Assembly (NCBI GenBank): GCA_029959085.1
Contig: JARWIR010000010.1
Location: 14,281,001-14,345,000, forward strand
Direction of reading: 5' to 3'
Length of the DNA stretch: 64,000 bases
Source: Nemophila menziesii
Lineage: Eukaryota; Streptophyta; Magnoliopsida; Boraginales; Hydrophyllaceae
Shown one piece after another: positions 24,374-37,740 of the stretch (position 1 is its first letter; every line of letters starts with the position of its first letter). A program made the translations under genes and the position numbers. The notes below the pieces were generated by a model. That model did no database searches. It was not told the DNA's origin and saw only the letters and a list, made by a program, of their open reading frames with translations.

Positions 24374-25035
24374 TTAGTATGAGCAAAAATCTCCCATATA
24401 CGAAAATATATCCTTCTTGGTGGATGGTAGGGCATTGAGTCTCAAGATATCTACCAAGGTTAGAAGCAACTCCAATTCATATTTCTCGATCTTACACATA
24501 AATACACATGAACACGTAGAATTTACAACATTTATACTCATATTCGTTGATCCCTGGTAAAATGCATGAGTATTTTTCCATATGATCAATTATGGTGATG
24601 ACAACTCCTCTAGATTTCAATAAACCTATCCTATGTCATACCCATGTAATGTCTCGTCATCATTCTAAATAATATTTTAAAAATTAACATCTTGCATACG
24701 AATAACGTTATAATACCTAATTATGACTTTATATCGCCACAAAAATGTTAATCTTGCAAGTAAAGTATCAAACCTATTTGAGACTTTATCTTGAAGAGTA
24801 ATCTGAAATAGCCTTAACATTTTTTACTCTTCAGGTGTTTAAATTTTACCTATTGACTTGAGTTTTGAACTCTTTTATGTGATGATAAGGATTCTCGTTA
24901 GGGGCTTCTAAGAAGGTCATCAACATATCATATGGGGTTTTCCTTTTAAAATTAGTCTTATTAGGCAAGGATTGTAAATTTAGGGAAAAACTAGGGATAA
25001 CGGTTGCATCAGGGCTAAAATTCATCTAAAAGTGT
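24374..25035 (-). pseudogene. Degenerate Ty3/gypsy gag fragment
   Basis: Read on the minus strand from about 25035 downward, several frames together give the order of a plant gypsy gag domain. First comes a segment with NENPYHHIKEF (24867-24900), then MLRLFQITLQDKV at about 24820 (compare the usual RLFPFSL-DKA pattern). A tryptophan/HAFYQG segment (24520-24590) follows, then a K-x-x-x-YELELL helix ending at 24374. Stops and frameshifts separate the parts; the last 71 codons are open. Paralogues are at 40275-40945 and 53526-54185. The rest of that element and its LTRs were not found. Confidence 0.6.
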
Positions 25036-26110
25036 TTTATGTTCGTCCATTTCCCGTAGTCTTTTCCGAACAGAATTTTGAGTTTTGGGATTAAAGGGTA
25101 CAAAATTAGTCTTTTAATGATCTTCTACCGTACATAAAATAAATTTTTCTTAATATTTTTATTATATTTTTATATTTTGAAAAAAAAGGATTTAAATAAT
25201 AAATAAAATAAACAACTATAATTATGAAAGATATATAAAAGCAAAACTAGCTAAACATACTAAGTGGGTCCAAGTCTTAAGCTTCATTGGTTTCTTACGA
25301 AATCACTATCAATTTTTTTATATGAGACATTATAAATTTTACTATTTCTAATTCCTCTTTACCACGATGTGGTACCAAGGATTAATCTACTAAAAATTGG
25401 GGCGAGCAAAGGTATATTATAGGTCTAATTATATGAAACTGGGTGATTGCTTTAGTCTTATAATTACGACTACTAAAAGCAAGACTAAAACTACATAGAT
25501 AAATTAGAGATAAGTGTTTAGGAATCTAGTATTGGATAATGTAACCGCATATATAAAAATCATATAATTCATATAAACTTACTTACTAAATTATTATTGC
25601 AATGCTAAATATCGGGGAAAGCCTTCACACGTGAACTTTCACAGTGATTTACAATCTTGTCTTGGTGAAAGAGTTATATTGGACCCTTAAATACATATCT
25701 TATGACATTCCATGTGGCAATTATATTTTAATCTCAATTATGATTGTTTCACGTATTCATTTCATATAAGCTTACTATGACTTATGAAAGTATAGTTGGT
25801 CAGGCGCTTGAGGAAATTACTTGCAAATGTAAATAAATCTACCAATTTATCCAAGAACTATAAAGTTGATTACGGTGATGGATATTCATTCAAATCAACC
25901 CCAATAAAACCCTAAAAAAACTTGAGATCATTGAAAAAAGCTATCTTTCCAGCTCCAAAACAAAATTTGAAGAAGGATAAAACCACAAAAGACAACACAC
26001 CCTATAAGGACTAGCCAATATTCTATAGATTATTGGTTAAATCGGGGTCAACTCTTATAAAAATTTCTCAAAGTTACTTGCAAGGGATCGAATTTCAGGT
26101 GTTTGATTTA

Positions 26111-26420
26111 CCAAATGTGATTATATGAAAATACTTCATGCTCAAACACTTGACAAATTTCTGAATCAAGATAGTTAATCATATCAAACTTTGAAAGGAA
26201 AACATATGAGATTTTGGAGGTTTTCCCTTTCTTAATAACATTTGGCTTGAGTTCACCATTTTTTGACTCAATGAATGAAAAAATTGAATAGATACCTCGT
26301 TGTCCAACTATTCCATACCTTGATGAGAACTACCAACCCCAATTCCTGCACCTTTATGACCATATCCAAAGGAGATCGGAAACTAAGACACAAACACCCT
26401 TGGTATAGGGTTCTAACAAG
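26111..26420 (-). pseudogene. Possible A1 aspartic protease (nepenthesin/CDR1-like) relic
   Basis: On the minus strand a frame gives FPISFGYGHKGAGIG followed by SSHQG. After a one-base frame change comes GIVGQRG and a serine-rich stretch. Plant A1 proteases of the nepenthesin/CDR1 type have FGCGH, a short spacer, then GIVGLGGGP-S-LI at this spacing. The next about 60 codons are open, with a KTSKIS stretch, and end at a stop near 26111. The catalytic Asp regions were not found. The Cys of FGCGH is Tyr. The match is short and by eye. The paralogue is at 55262-55560. Confidence 0.35.
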
Positions 26421-27687
26421 GATCAAGGGTGGGACAACCCAATTTTTTAAAGCGATGAATTAGGATGATAAATAAATTATGGATCACTAACATGGGGGTG
26501 AATTATATTTAATGATAGAAAACCTCATATAAAAACCAAACAATTAAATCATCCACCAAAAAGGACCTTCGTTACTAAGGCACCAAACACACAAAAAACT
26601 AATACCAACCCAAAAAACCTCATCTGGTTTTAGAATCTCACTTGGGCCTCAAAACTCTCCCAAGAACGTAAAAACCATACATTGTGGAAGCCAATGACCG
26701 ATTAGTAGATAATCTGTCCAACCCAAAAAAGAAAAAAGATCCACAAATCACAACATTGATGCAAACCAACAGAGGAAAACAAGCAAGTAAGCTTCAATAG
26801 AATCCACTGAGAAACATAAGATACCATCGTGAAAAAATATGTCTGATTAGACCATCAAAACAAGTGTCAATCTGCAGCAAACGTGTGTTGAATTACCCCA
26901 AACACAAACAAAAGACCCAAAATTAAAAAACCAAAATAATTTAAAATATGTTTTTGTCAAGAGAATTGAAAGAGTTGGAAACATTAATTCTGGTTTTGAT
27001 TAATTTGGATTTAAAGTGGGGTTTTGTAAATTTTAGGGGTGTGTAATATGCATTTAAAGATAAAATTACCCAAAGAACAAATCATAAATGCACATGAGCG
27101 AGTCTAATACACTCAATGTTAAATAATAGACTTATAGGTCTAGTATGCAAGGAATTTAAAACGACAAGTGGTAGCATGATAATTTTAAATAACAGGGGAA
27201 AAATGCCTTAAAAAATCAAGAGGTAAAACTAAAAAATACAAAAAGTACAGGGACTAAAAATTATAAAAGAAATAATTAGAGAGTTTAAACACTAAATTTT
27301 TTATATAAACCCTATAATAAGCACGCCTCTCTCATTCTCCATCTCTATCTCAACCTACACCAGATCCTCAAACCCATTAACAAAGGTTTCTTTCAAACCC
27401 ACTAACAACACATTCTCGTCAATTATTGATCCCTCTCATATCCATCAACGACAAAAAATGTCTTTCAACTCTCTCTACGCCTCCATTAACTCATCAATCA
27501 GAGATTATATATTTTGTATATGGTCTTTCTCAATCCCTCTCTATAGTGATACTTCTCTATTTATAATTATAAAAAATAACATTTTTTTTTACCTTTTTTA
27601 TGTATTTTATTATGAATTAAGTCTTTATTTATAATAGATTTGATAATGAATTCGATGTTGATATAGCGTAGGAAATATATATATATA
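26421..27687. other. Rest of segment D1, no gene recognised
   Basis: Non-coding. A C/T-rich stretch (27325-27480) and AT-rich sequence precede the A2 boundary. Closely matched in D3. Confidence 0.6.
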
Positions 27688-29198
27688 TTTCAATTGAAAG
27701 TTAGATTTTAAGTTCACGATTCCTTGTAAATTTTAGACGGTAACTATTTGGATTTTATTGAGTATAACTTTAATGGTAAGAAATTTGAACGGGGTATACT
27801 TTTTTTTTGTTTTTAGGTGACTTTTATCATATTTTCTAATATGTATCAATTTCCCCATTTTTAATTTATAAATCTCTTTGCGTTGTTTTGAAAAATTTGT
27901 TGAGTATGTATTTTTATCAACATATTTGTTAAAAAAAGGCTAGATCTTGTCTTCATCTTCAAAACTATTAGATTTTTATATTACCATTTTATTTGATAAG
28001 AATTGGGGTTTGGTATTCAAATATCACTATTGAAGATTTTATTGGTCGTGCTCGAATAGATTAATTATTTAAGTAAAATAGTCATATACAAATTTTTTAT
28101 TTATTATCTTCTCATAGTGATTCTAATTGATTATTTGTTACTTATATTAAAGGAGGTCAAAAAATGATCCAACATGAAGTTTGGGCTCAAATCGACCTAA
28201 CCCAACCCGAAAAATAGATTTTTACGATAGTCCAACTATGGGGTCGTCCCAATCCTTACTTAAGTTCAAACCAATAAGCAACATGCTAGGTTATTACAAA
28301 ATAAGTTCATACAAGTTAATCTGAATAAATAAAAAAGATTCAATGGTATATGTGAATATACATAAGCTACCATATATCTTTTTCCAATTATATCTTTAAG
28401 GTGGGTCAAAAGGTACTCGTATAGGTACAATAGGCAATCAATTATGGGCATAAAGCGCATATAAACTCACATCACTCGACGTTTTTCACACAATCCTACA
28501 CCAAGTTACATTTTTGACCCACAACGATATTGAAATAGTGGGCATTTTTTCATTTTTTTAAAATAAATACTAACTTAAAATATGTTAAATCTTTTTGTTT
28601 ACTTAAGAGCCGACTTGTGTCCAAAGCTACGAAAACAATCGTTTCAGGCCCCAAATAGATGACGTCACAAATGTGTTTGCTTGTCTATGTATATTTTTTT
28701 ATAATTTATGAGGAATAATAACTTATATAACTTGATTGTAAAATATTTTTATATCATATATAGGTCTTAATTTAAATCACTGGACTGACTAATGTCCAGG
28801 ATTTTCATTTTTTTAAAAGAAAACCTCATTATCTCTTTGAAGCAACTAGATAGATTTTTTCAAATATTGTTTTATTTTAAGTATCTTTATTTTTAGAAAC
28901 TCAACTCTTTCTCAAATTCATTTTATTTTAATTTTGTTTGGAACATTTATCTATTTGTATTTTCCTTTTATTTTAATAAAATAATTGTAAAAAAAAGTAG
29001 TCTTTTATTTTTGTTTTAAACTTCATTATTGTTGTATTCCTTCCACTTTTATTGTAAAATCCTTGTCATAAAAATATGTATATTATTTATAATCACCAAT
29101 AAAAAAAATTATACCAAGTAACTTTTTTAAGAATATTAGAATTCTTTTATTCTTTAAATAATATATTAAATTGTTATTATAATTGATAAAATCATTAT

Positions 29199-29203
29199 GT
29201 GAG
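29199..29203. other. Empty target site of the solo LTR
   Basis: A single gtgag between sequences matching both flanks of the LTR at 9815-11373. It shows the unoccupied state of the target. Confidence 0.9.
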
Positions 29204-30140
29204 TAATTAGAAAAGCCCTAAATTTGTTAATCTTCTTAAGAACCACGAGTTCTAGCGTGAACTTTGTTTTGGCGACCCGTCTTTCCCCCTTTAGCCTTAT
29301 CCCTTATTTTTGGGTATGAGTTTTTGTTGAATAGGTAGTTTTATTTAATACTTATTATTAAGAGGTTATTAATATTTGTTATTTGACCCCTTTGTATTAG
29401 TTTTATATATTAATATATGTCATTGAACCCCTTTGCCACATTAGTATTTTTTATTTGATAATTTTTGGATGAAACTTACATATTAATATATATGTTTGAT
29501 CCTTCTGGGATGGATTATATATTAACATTTAATAGTTGACCATTTTGGACAAAAAAGAAATATAAATATGGCTAATCTATTTTCTAAATTATATTGTTTA
29601 TTTAAAAAATTATTAAAAGTTTAAAACAATAAAATTAAATATTTTTTTAACATTTATACTAAAAAACCTAAAAATATTGGATAAATTTAGACTACAAGCC
29701 AGAGCAATTGAGGTTGCAACCTTCAAAGCCCCCTTGAATCACATGCAAATATTTAAAATGGTTGATGTAAAACATACAATCTAATAACATGATCAATTTT
29801 TCTTTTCTACATATCATGTATATGCAAGAAATATATTATACTTAAGGAAAAAGATCAATCATCATATCATTTTAACAAAAACAATAAAAATAAATAAAAA
29901 ATTAAGATATATCACTATTTTTTAATAAAATGAGCTAGTCCCACCATATATCATTATAAAGTCTTTATTCCCACTTTCCATATAAAATTTATTTATTTCT
30001 TTTTAGTAATTCTTAGAGTTTTTACATAAACGCCTATATATATACATAAAGGGGATATTTTTTCCTATATGTTATTTTAAGTTACTTATTTTACAAAAGC
30101 TAACTAATCACTCCTCTCTCTTTCTTAAACACAAGAATTG

Positions 30141-30224
<84 letters not shown>

Positions 30225-31842
30225 TTTCTCTCTCCGCCGTAAGGTACCATCACATAAAACCTAAACACCACTAGGCAAAAAACATGATTTTTTGCATGAG
30301 ACCATATCTACAACCGCCAAAACAACTTGCATATTTCCTCCACACGATGCATTTGATTACTTACCTACAAATCCCAAGTCCGGATGATTTTGAATAGCGA
30401 TTGTTTAATAATAGTCTATGATATCATTTGGTTTAAAATATAGCAAAAACAAAATTTATCTTCAAGGCCGCCTCCATGATATCATCCAATGCCATAAGGA
30501 CACATCTTTTACAACTATTCTGATTTTATCTTTGTTATTAACTTATTTTTTGTTGATATATTTGTTAAGTTGTAAAAAATCAAGGCATGTTACCGCCTCA
30601 TCTGGAAGTTCGATTATTAAAATGTGAGGAAAGGACAAGATCTTATGATAATATTTTTATACCCAGATCGCTCCAACCAAATTCATAAGGCAATGATATG
30701 TAAAGATTGTTGTACCAGACACACAAAATACAATTTACACTAAAGAATAATCTGATCTATGAATGGAATAAAAAGTTTTGAGTTCATTCATTGTCATGGT
30801 AATCGTTTCACAAAGATTTTGGATTATAAAATTAAGAAATAAAAAAGAAGACTAGAGAGAAATATAGGGGGTTTAGGGGGTATACAAATATTGAGATCAT
30901 GTTTCTTTGTGTTTAGTTTCGATTTAGTTGTATATTTGATTTATTACTAAGGTTAATAAATATAAGTTAAAGCTGAATGGAGTGCATATTTTTGAATAGT
31001 TAGATCTAATAGGAGTTGATATTATGGATCTCGTTTTTTGTGCTAATTGTTTATTGTTAAATTAATAGAATTTTGCACCCGGTAGATTTGTAATTGTTGA
31101 GCTTGTTTTAAATTTTTGTGTACATGAGTATAAATAGAAAACCAACCTAAAAATATCTCTATAGAAGAAGAGATCTTGTAAACTCTCAAACCAACGACAA
31201 AAAAGAAAACACACATATAATTTTATATCATGCATCTTATTTGTCCCCATAAAGTTTTTTTAGAAAGCCAATTACCCATGTATAACAAATATCCTAATAT
31301 TTACATTTATATTCATTTAATTTATCAACAAACCTACCCACCATCCTTTAGTATCTCTTCTCCATGTTTAAACAGTCCACCCTCTCTTAGAAAAAGAAAG
31401 GCTCGTGTATGAAAACCAACCACCATGAAATAAATACCATCCACCACCCCTATATGCCTCAAAAACACCACAACAAAGCAAAGCTCCACCAAAAACTCAC
31501 ACCGCCCGTCCCTTATCCCATTTCTCTTAAGAAACTAGCCACCATGCCAACAGCTTCTCCACTACATATCTCCTCTAAGAAACGTTACCACCACAAAAAG
31601 CCCAGACACCTTATCCGACGATGCTAAGATCCTCAAAACACACATCGAATCCCCTATCATCACACAATTTTAGCAAAATCAATGGATAATAATTATTCAA
31701 GGGTTTTGCGATGCTAACCATCGTAACATACACCAGATCCTCCATCACCATTGTGATTTAGTAACAAACAGATTGAGAAGCCTGATGTTTAGTTTCTCTC
31801 TCTTAACAACCTACAAGATCAAAAAATGACCCCCATGTACGA
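29204..31842. other. Segment B2, left part, no gene recognised
   Basis: Non-coding AT-rich sequence homologous to 11374-11965 and then 13314-15341. It shows what B looked like without the 1,348-bp duplication. A long CT microsatellite lies within it. Confidence 0.65.
30142..30225. repeat. (CT)n microsatellite, about 40 units
   Basis: A nearly pure CT run. The paralogous tract at 13671-13722 is shorter and interrupted by AT repeats. Confidence 0.9.
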
Positions 31843-31846
31843 CTCA

Positions 31847-32339
31847 CGTTGAACTATAAATCTCTAATATTGCCTTCTCCACCTCGTCCAAATGGTTAAC
31901 ATTTTAGTGTAGTTGGAAATTAAATATTTTATGAGAGCTCCACGGCCTAGAGGTCGTTGGTTTGACTCTCTTCACCTCCACCCACTATAGATTTTCACGT
32001 GCAAGACTTAGATCTATCTACCTCTCCTACTGAGAATGCACATAAGGGGGCATGTTGAAATATAAATCTCATCCAATTCCTTCTTTGCCTCTTCTTATTA
32101 GTTCGCACTTTTAGTTGAGTTGACAAGGTAACATGGTATTAGAATACTACGGTATAGAGGTCCTGGGTTCGCGTGTCTTCATTGCCACCCAATATAAATT
32201 TGCATGTGAAAGTCTTAGATCTATGTACCTCTCTTACTATGCCTGCACATGTGGGAATTTGTTAAGCTATAAGTCTCATATAATGTTTTTTCGCATGCTC
32301 CCAATGGATCAAACTTCTAGTTGAGTTGGCAATCTAACA
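31847..32339 (+). mobile_element. TRIM retrotransposon, paralogous three-LTR copy
   Basis: LTRs lie at 31847-31926 (start mutated to CGTTGAAC), 32053-32133 (TGTTGAAA...AACA) and 32260-32339. The second PBS, tggtattagaat at 32134, is intact; the first is damaged. It was inherited from the same insertion as 15346-15840, since the flanks are homologous, so the array predates the segment duplication. Confidence 0.75.
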
Positions 32340-32651
32340 CCTATGTTAGAGGCAATTACGTTAGGAGGCCTACGAACACTCTACTTTCTTGAGTATGATT
32401 AATATATAGTTCTCATGATGTTATGATATGCAGTTTGTGATGTTTACGTAGTATTTATGTTTTAATATCTTTGACACAATGTTATTGTTAGCTTAATGAC
32501 CATGTTTTTCATTTCTCTTTTACCTTGTATTTTTTTAGTGAATTTGAATAGATTGTAAGTTCATTAGTGATAAATAAGAAATAATAAAAAGTAATGCAAA
32601 TATAGTTTCTGATTTCTTTTACCTCCTATAGTCCATGCTACAGAAATCACC

Positions 32652-33012
32652 TCCTAGGCGCCACCCCCCCCCCCTCGGCCGGTTACGTCTACTAAAAATG
32701 TTAGGCGTTTTTTTTAGTGCCTTAGTCACAGTGGAAGAGGCATCTAGTACGCCTAGGCGCCGATTAATGGCAAAAAGTGGCCGCCTAAGTCTTCTTTTTA
32801 TTTTTTTATTCTCAAGAATTCTTGAATAGATATTATATTACAAATTTTAGTATTTGTATATATAATATAGTGTTTTTAGATGAATTTTACGACTTAAATA
32901 GTTCAAATTGTTATAATTAATATGTATAAATAAAAAATTACTCAACAGATTCAAAACCGTCTAATCTTGCATAGGCTCCGTATAATCCCTCCAAGGCGCT
33001 AGGCTCTAGAAG
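32652..33012. repeat. CGCCTAGGCG palindrome-rich repeat, second copy
   Basis: Paralogue of 16153-16525, with a poly-C run expanded near 32665-32674. Confidence 0.45.
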
Positions 33013-34533
33013 AACTATGCCACGAAATCGAGATCTACAACACAGCCTACATGTAGATCGCGTGGTTGAAAAAACCATGCAATTCTTTTAGTTAAAATAT
33101 GGTGCAACTTTGAACAATGGATTATTGGTGCACACCATGGTTTGATCCCCACTTATGCTTTGGAGTCACTAGTATTGAACTTATATTCCATGTATTACAT
33201 TCATCCTTAATCATTCTCTTTAAGGTACTGAAAAGAGGTTGGGTTTTGATTATGCTATATGTGCTTTAGTTGCGTCCGAGCAAAATATTCTTTTTGTTGG
33301 CACTAGAAGAGGTAGGGTTGAGTGATGTAATGAATTCATGAATAAGGATCCTTTCTCTCTCTCCAATCCAACAAGTGCTTGAGATAAGGTGTATTGTCAA
33401 TTATCAGTATATAAATAAAGTACTTTGTACATATAGATTATTGCAATGAATATTCTACAAAGGTGATTTTATCCTTGAATGATGGTAGAAGAAATAAGAT
33501 TTAACGTGATGGAATAGGGTTTTGAGAAATTATAATAAGCCTTTACATCCCAACAAGATACCATGGAACAATTAGAACTTCAATTTACGAATGAGTAATG
33601 TTGGGTATCACCAAAAAATGTATCACGTAGACATCACCCATGATGTGGCGGTTAAATAGTCCAAATTACCATTTTTCACTTTTTTATATATCTGACTTAA
33701 AAAAGACCAGACTCCTTAATAATTTGTAATCGTACTCCATAGATGGATCTGCATACTATTATACTGGAGTTGCAGATTCTGCTCCTCTTCTTAGTTAACT
33801 AATCAGTGCATCTTTTGTCTATCAGAAGATATGTTATAGCTCGAATGTACTATTCTGTAACAAGATATAACCACATCCTCACATAAGTCTGTTGGGACTA
33901 CTCCCAAGACTCGTAACGTTTTTCACTAACGCATACAACTCTAACAGTTTAACTTACAACACAAATTTATGAAGCCTCATACTCTGCCATTTTGACCCAC
34001 TAAGAAAAGTTTCATACCCCCCAAATACCTACTGTATTCGACTTTTATTATTGCCCCGTCAGTGACGAGTTTGAAACCCGCAACCAACCCGCCGTAAACC
34101 TCTTTACCCATGCTTGCACAATCTCGGACTTTATTTATAATTCGGTACCTTCTTGAACCATATAGTTTCTGGCAAAATATTGGGTTTAAAAATACGCTTA
34201 TTCAATTTGTTGTCTCAAAAATTAAGATAAATTCAGTCCCATCAACTAAATTGTTTTTTTTTTCTAACATACCTTTCCACCACGCCAAATCCAATTTACC
34301 CACTTGGACGCCATATGTTGGATTTCCCCCAAAAAAACATTCTTGCTAGCTGATGCCACATGCGCATCAGGTACTCCTGTGCTGTACTAAAGCGGACATT
34401 AACTGCAAAAGAAGATTTTTTTTGTCCTGATGTGCGTCCCCGAGCCTGCTAGCTTAGTGGCAAATAGATTTACTCTAAATAACGTGCTTCCTAGAGAATC
34501 AACATGCAAATTATTCGCATTCCCAACCGCATT

Positions 34534-34813
34534 AAAAAGTGTGTGAAATATCAGACTTTAAAATGTTTCAAACTATTGGGTTATACGAGCTGTCTTATTA
34601 TTGGGTTATACGAGCTGTCTTCGTTTTGACTTGCTTTTGATATAAATTAGTATTGGGAAGCTAAAATGGAGAGAGTTCACTATAAAGATTAGATAAGGAG
34701 TCCTGAAGCAAAGCTTGAAGAGTTGAAACAAGCTTCTGTAAAAGAATATTAAAAATCCAAGATCTCGTCAAGAAGAGGTGAATTTACCTAGGTAGTTCTT
34801 AAATATTCTGTAA
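34534..34813 (+). pseudogene. Unidentified host-gene relic, second copy
   Basis: Paralogue of 18018-18288. It keeps the KMERV, LEELKQAS and SRQEEVN segments but is more damaged. A 25-bp tandem duplication (34575-34599 and 34600-34622) splits the FKLLGY part, the acidic segment is shortened, and the tryptophan before LLNIL has become a stop. Confidence 0.4.
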
Positions 34814-37740
34814 GTTTGATACACAAACGTTCTGCTTTATAGTAGTTTCGACAGGATAAACAGGTAATCTGTGGAAAACAAGCATCTTATTACTCTTTCT
34901 GGTGAGCTATTGCCCTCTTCCATCTTGTTTCAAATTACTCAGAGCAATTATTTTGTATGGACAGTCGTGTATTAAAACAACAGCCTATAATTGTTTCAGA
35001 TGGGTGATTTGTATGTCAAATTTCAGCTTCCTTTTCGAACATCACTAAAAGAGGAAAGGAGATTATTTTGCGTTTAAGTTTATGTTTTTACTTTTGTAAA
35101 TGCTATAGTATCTTTTGTTAATTATACAGATTTATTAAATATTAAATTACATAACACATCAAATATCACCATGGCAAAAAAATAAAAGTTTCAGATATCG
35201 TTGGAGAGCTTTATTAATATCTATTCCATCTAATTACATATTATATACATTCTTTAAGGTAGATAATGCCTCTTCTCTTTCAGATTCCATATCAAAGATG
35301 CAACAACAACTCTTGCACTAGCATTCCGACCAAATATGTCTGATTCTCTACCCCTTTTATTACACAATAGACAATTACAAACATTATTAGCATCTAGGTA
35401 ATATTTATCACATAACCCTCAAACAAAATACACCAAGTCATGATTATAGCAATTACCAGAATGTATATGATAGTAAAGTAGTAAAAATTTTTACCATGCC
35501 AATAACTCAAATTTTGATGCTTGACTGAAATGACATGACCACCAATCTTATCCTCGACATGAGGATAATTTTTAATTTTGTAGATGAACCTATTTGTAAA
35601 ATATAAAAAGTCAATATTAATGTCTTTTTCATATTTTAACCATTAATTTATTTCAACTAAATATGCATGACTTAGTTAGACTATGGTGGTCAACATAGTC
35701 TTCTTGACATGCTTAATCATGTAAAACCGTACAAAGTATTTAAATTGTTTCACTGCTCATATATGTTATTGATTGTCTCTGAAATCCTCACATATCATTC
35801 TTTGAATGAATATGCCACCAGAATATGGCACTGTGTAGTGACAAAATTCTGGCATACAAGCTGATTATTTGGAGCAGGTCCCACGTAATATTTCGCTATG
35901 TACATCTTGTTCATCTTAGTTAGTTGTGTTTTCTATTTTTGGGTTGCTTTAGATCTGTCACTTTTCAAACAAAAAAAAATCTGTCATTTATTTGATCTCT
36001 GGTGAATGAAGATGTTAAGAGTGAGTTAATAACTAGTCCAACAAATCAGTGGCAGAGGAGCCTTTGGGGCTCTCTAGGTTTTCAAAGAAATTATATTACA
36101 TTAATACCTTTTTGTCTCTTCCAAATTTTCTAAATCTTCACTTGACCTCTCTCAATTTTTTAAGGCTTTTATACATTTTGTTGTTTGTAGACATATTTAA
36201 TTGTTTCTACTTTATAGGATAGAGCATAGGCTATTTTGCATGTGTAGGACTTCCATTGCAACTAAATCAAATAGAGACTATAATGCAATTTTTTTATAAT
36301 ATAGGGGGACCTATAGGAAAATTTATTAGAATTTGAGTTTTTGTTTAGAGGCCAAGGGAGTTTGTGAGCAACAAGTCCATTTTTTTTGACTTAATTGTAT
36401 TACAGAACCCTATGTTATGTAAAAATTACACTATAGATCCCTATGTTATGTAAAAATTACACTACATGTCCTTATATTAAATATTTCGATATCATTGTAC
36501 TATAGTTCCCTGAACCTGACAAGATGGAAAGGAGATAAAGCCAGGATCAGCGAGATACACGAAGAAACAGATACATAAATTTATTTAACACCTATTAAAA
36601 GTTCTATGCGTGATTAATTTATTTTTTGTTATGATAACGTTTAAAGACATAAGAACAATCAAACATTTCATAAGTAACTCTTTGATTTAAACTAGTCAAA
36701 TTTTATAAAACTGGGTTTTATTGTTTGAGATTGAGAGTCGTATCTATTATATCAAGCACTACAAGAATGTCTACATTTCTTTCCCTTTTGGAGAATAATT
36801 CTAAATTTTTATTTGTATGGAAATTAAAGAGATTTGTCTATAAATTAGTAGTATTATTCTAATATTTCAAATCCACTGGTAATATTATTTTACACATTTT
36901 GACAAAAGAAGTTACATATGCTGATACTTGTAGAGAATGATCAATAAACAAATTATAAAAAAAATTTCATAACCAAAAAAAGGAACAAGACATTGACAAG
37001 TCAAACTAGAGGCATCAAAAGGTTTCATCTTGGATTTCACTTTAGATTCTTCAAAATTACGACTAAATAATTATTTTTAATTAAATTGTCAAAAGACTTA
37101 ACAAACACAAAAACAGTTAATGTGTGAGATTATTTTAGCCTCATAAGCGGTAATAGTCAAAATTTTGATTTGCTTTGCAAACAATTTCTCCAAAATAATA
37201 AGTATACAAAAATCATGTTAACGCCACTAGCTACAGGCCTAAATTATCAAACCAAATTAACATACACAGGAAAATAATTTAAGAAACAATTTATAAGTTT
37301 TTTTTGGGACAAGTAAAACAATTTATAAGTAAATAAACAAATTAATTAAAAAATTAAAGAGACCATTAAAGTAATACTTGAAGAAAAATTTATTTTTTGT
37401 CTAGTCTCTGCAGATTGGTTTTACTTAGATTTCCTTGAATATGTTTAATAGATTCATTACCCTTCTCAGTAACTTGGCTCGTTCCATTTTCTTTCTCAGA
37501 AGGTCCAGAAACTAATTTTTTTCTTGATAAAAGTATGACACAAAGCTTCATAGTAGAATATTTTATTGACTCTTAATACAATATATTCATGAATCAGTAA
37601 AATGACGAATAGTCTCTTCTATTACTAACCCCCATACCATGTGTGTGTTTGATTTTCACCTAGCCATCGAAAATATTGATACCATTAACTTACAAAAGAC
37701 AACTTAGTCACAGAGTTATAGGTGTGTTAACCCATATATC
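34814..37740. other. Segment B2, right part, no gene recognised
   Basis: AT-rich non-coding sequence co-linear with 18289-21250. It includes the unpaired CACTACAAGAATG at 36757. Confidence 0.6.

Larger units (their letters stand above)
21354..25802. repeat. Segment C, copy C1 (4.45 kb)
   Basis: This block is present three times: C1 here, C2 about 37740-41716, and C3 41712-54951 with the Athila insertion. C1 starts and ends at ggtca (21354-21358 and 25798-25802), the five bases found at the C2/C3 junction. It contains the Athila empty site atgtt at 21454-21458. It lacks 60 bp that C3 retains (between two aagat repeats, 50624-50688). Confidence 0.85.
8297..27687. repeat. Large tandem segmental duplication, copy 1 (A1-B1-C1-D1)
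   Basis: The segment starts at an AT tract plus tttcaattgaaag (8305) and runs until the same sequence recurs at 27688. Co-linear homology with copy 2 holds over nearly all of it. It is interrupted here by the solo LTR (9815-11373) and the 1,348-bp tandem duplication, and in copy 2 by a second C block and an Athila insertion. Parts: A1 8297-9809, B1 about 11374-21353, C1 21354-25802, D1 25803-27687. I find no intact gene in it. Confidence 0.9.
25803..27687. repeat. Segment D1
   Basis: Co-linear with D3 (54952-56857); 9 differences in about 215 bases compared by eye near 26281-26495. No equivalent follows C2. It ends in an AT tract that joins segment A2. Confidence 0.8.

Noticed and set aside
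31409..31627. His/Pro/Lys-rich 72-codon ORF
   Set aside because: The composition comes from a C/A-rich stretch and the matching region at 14912 is not open in the same frame.
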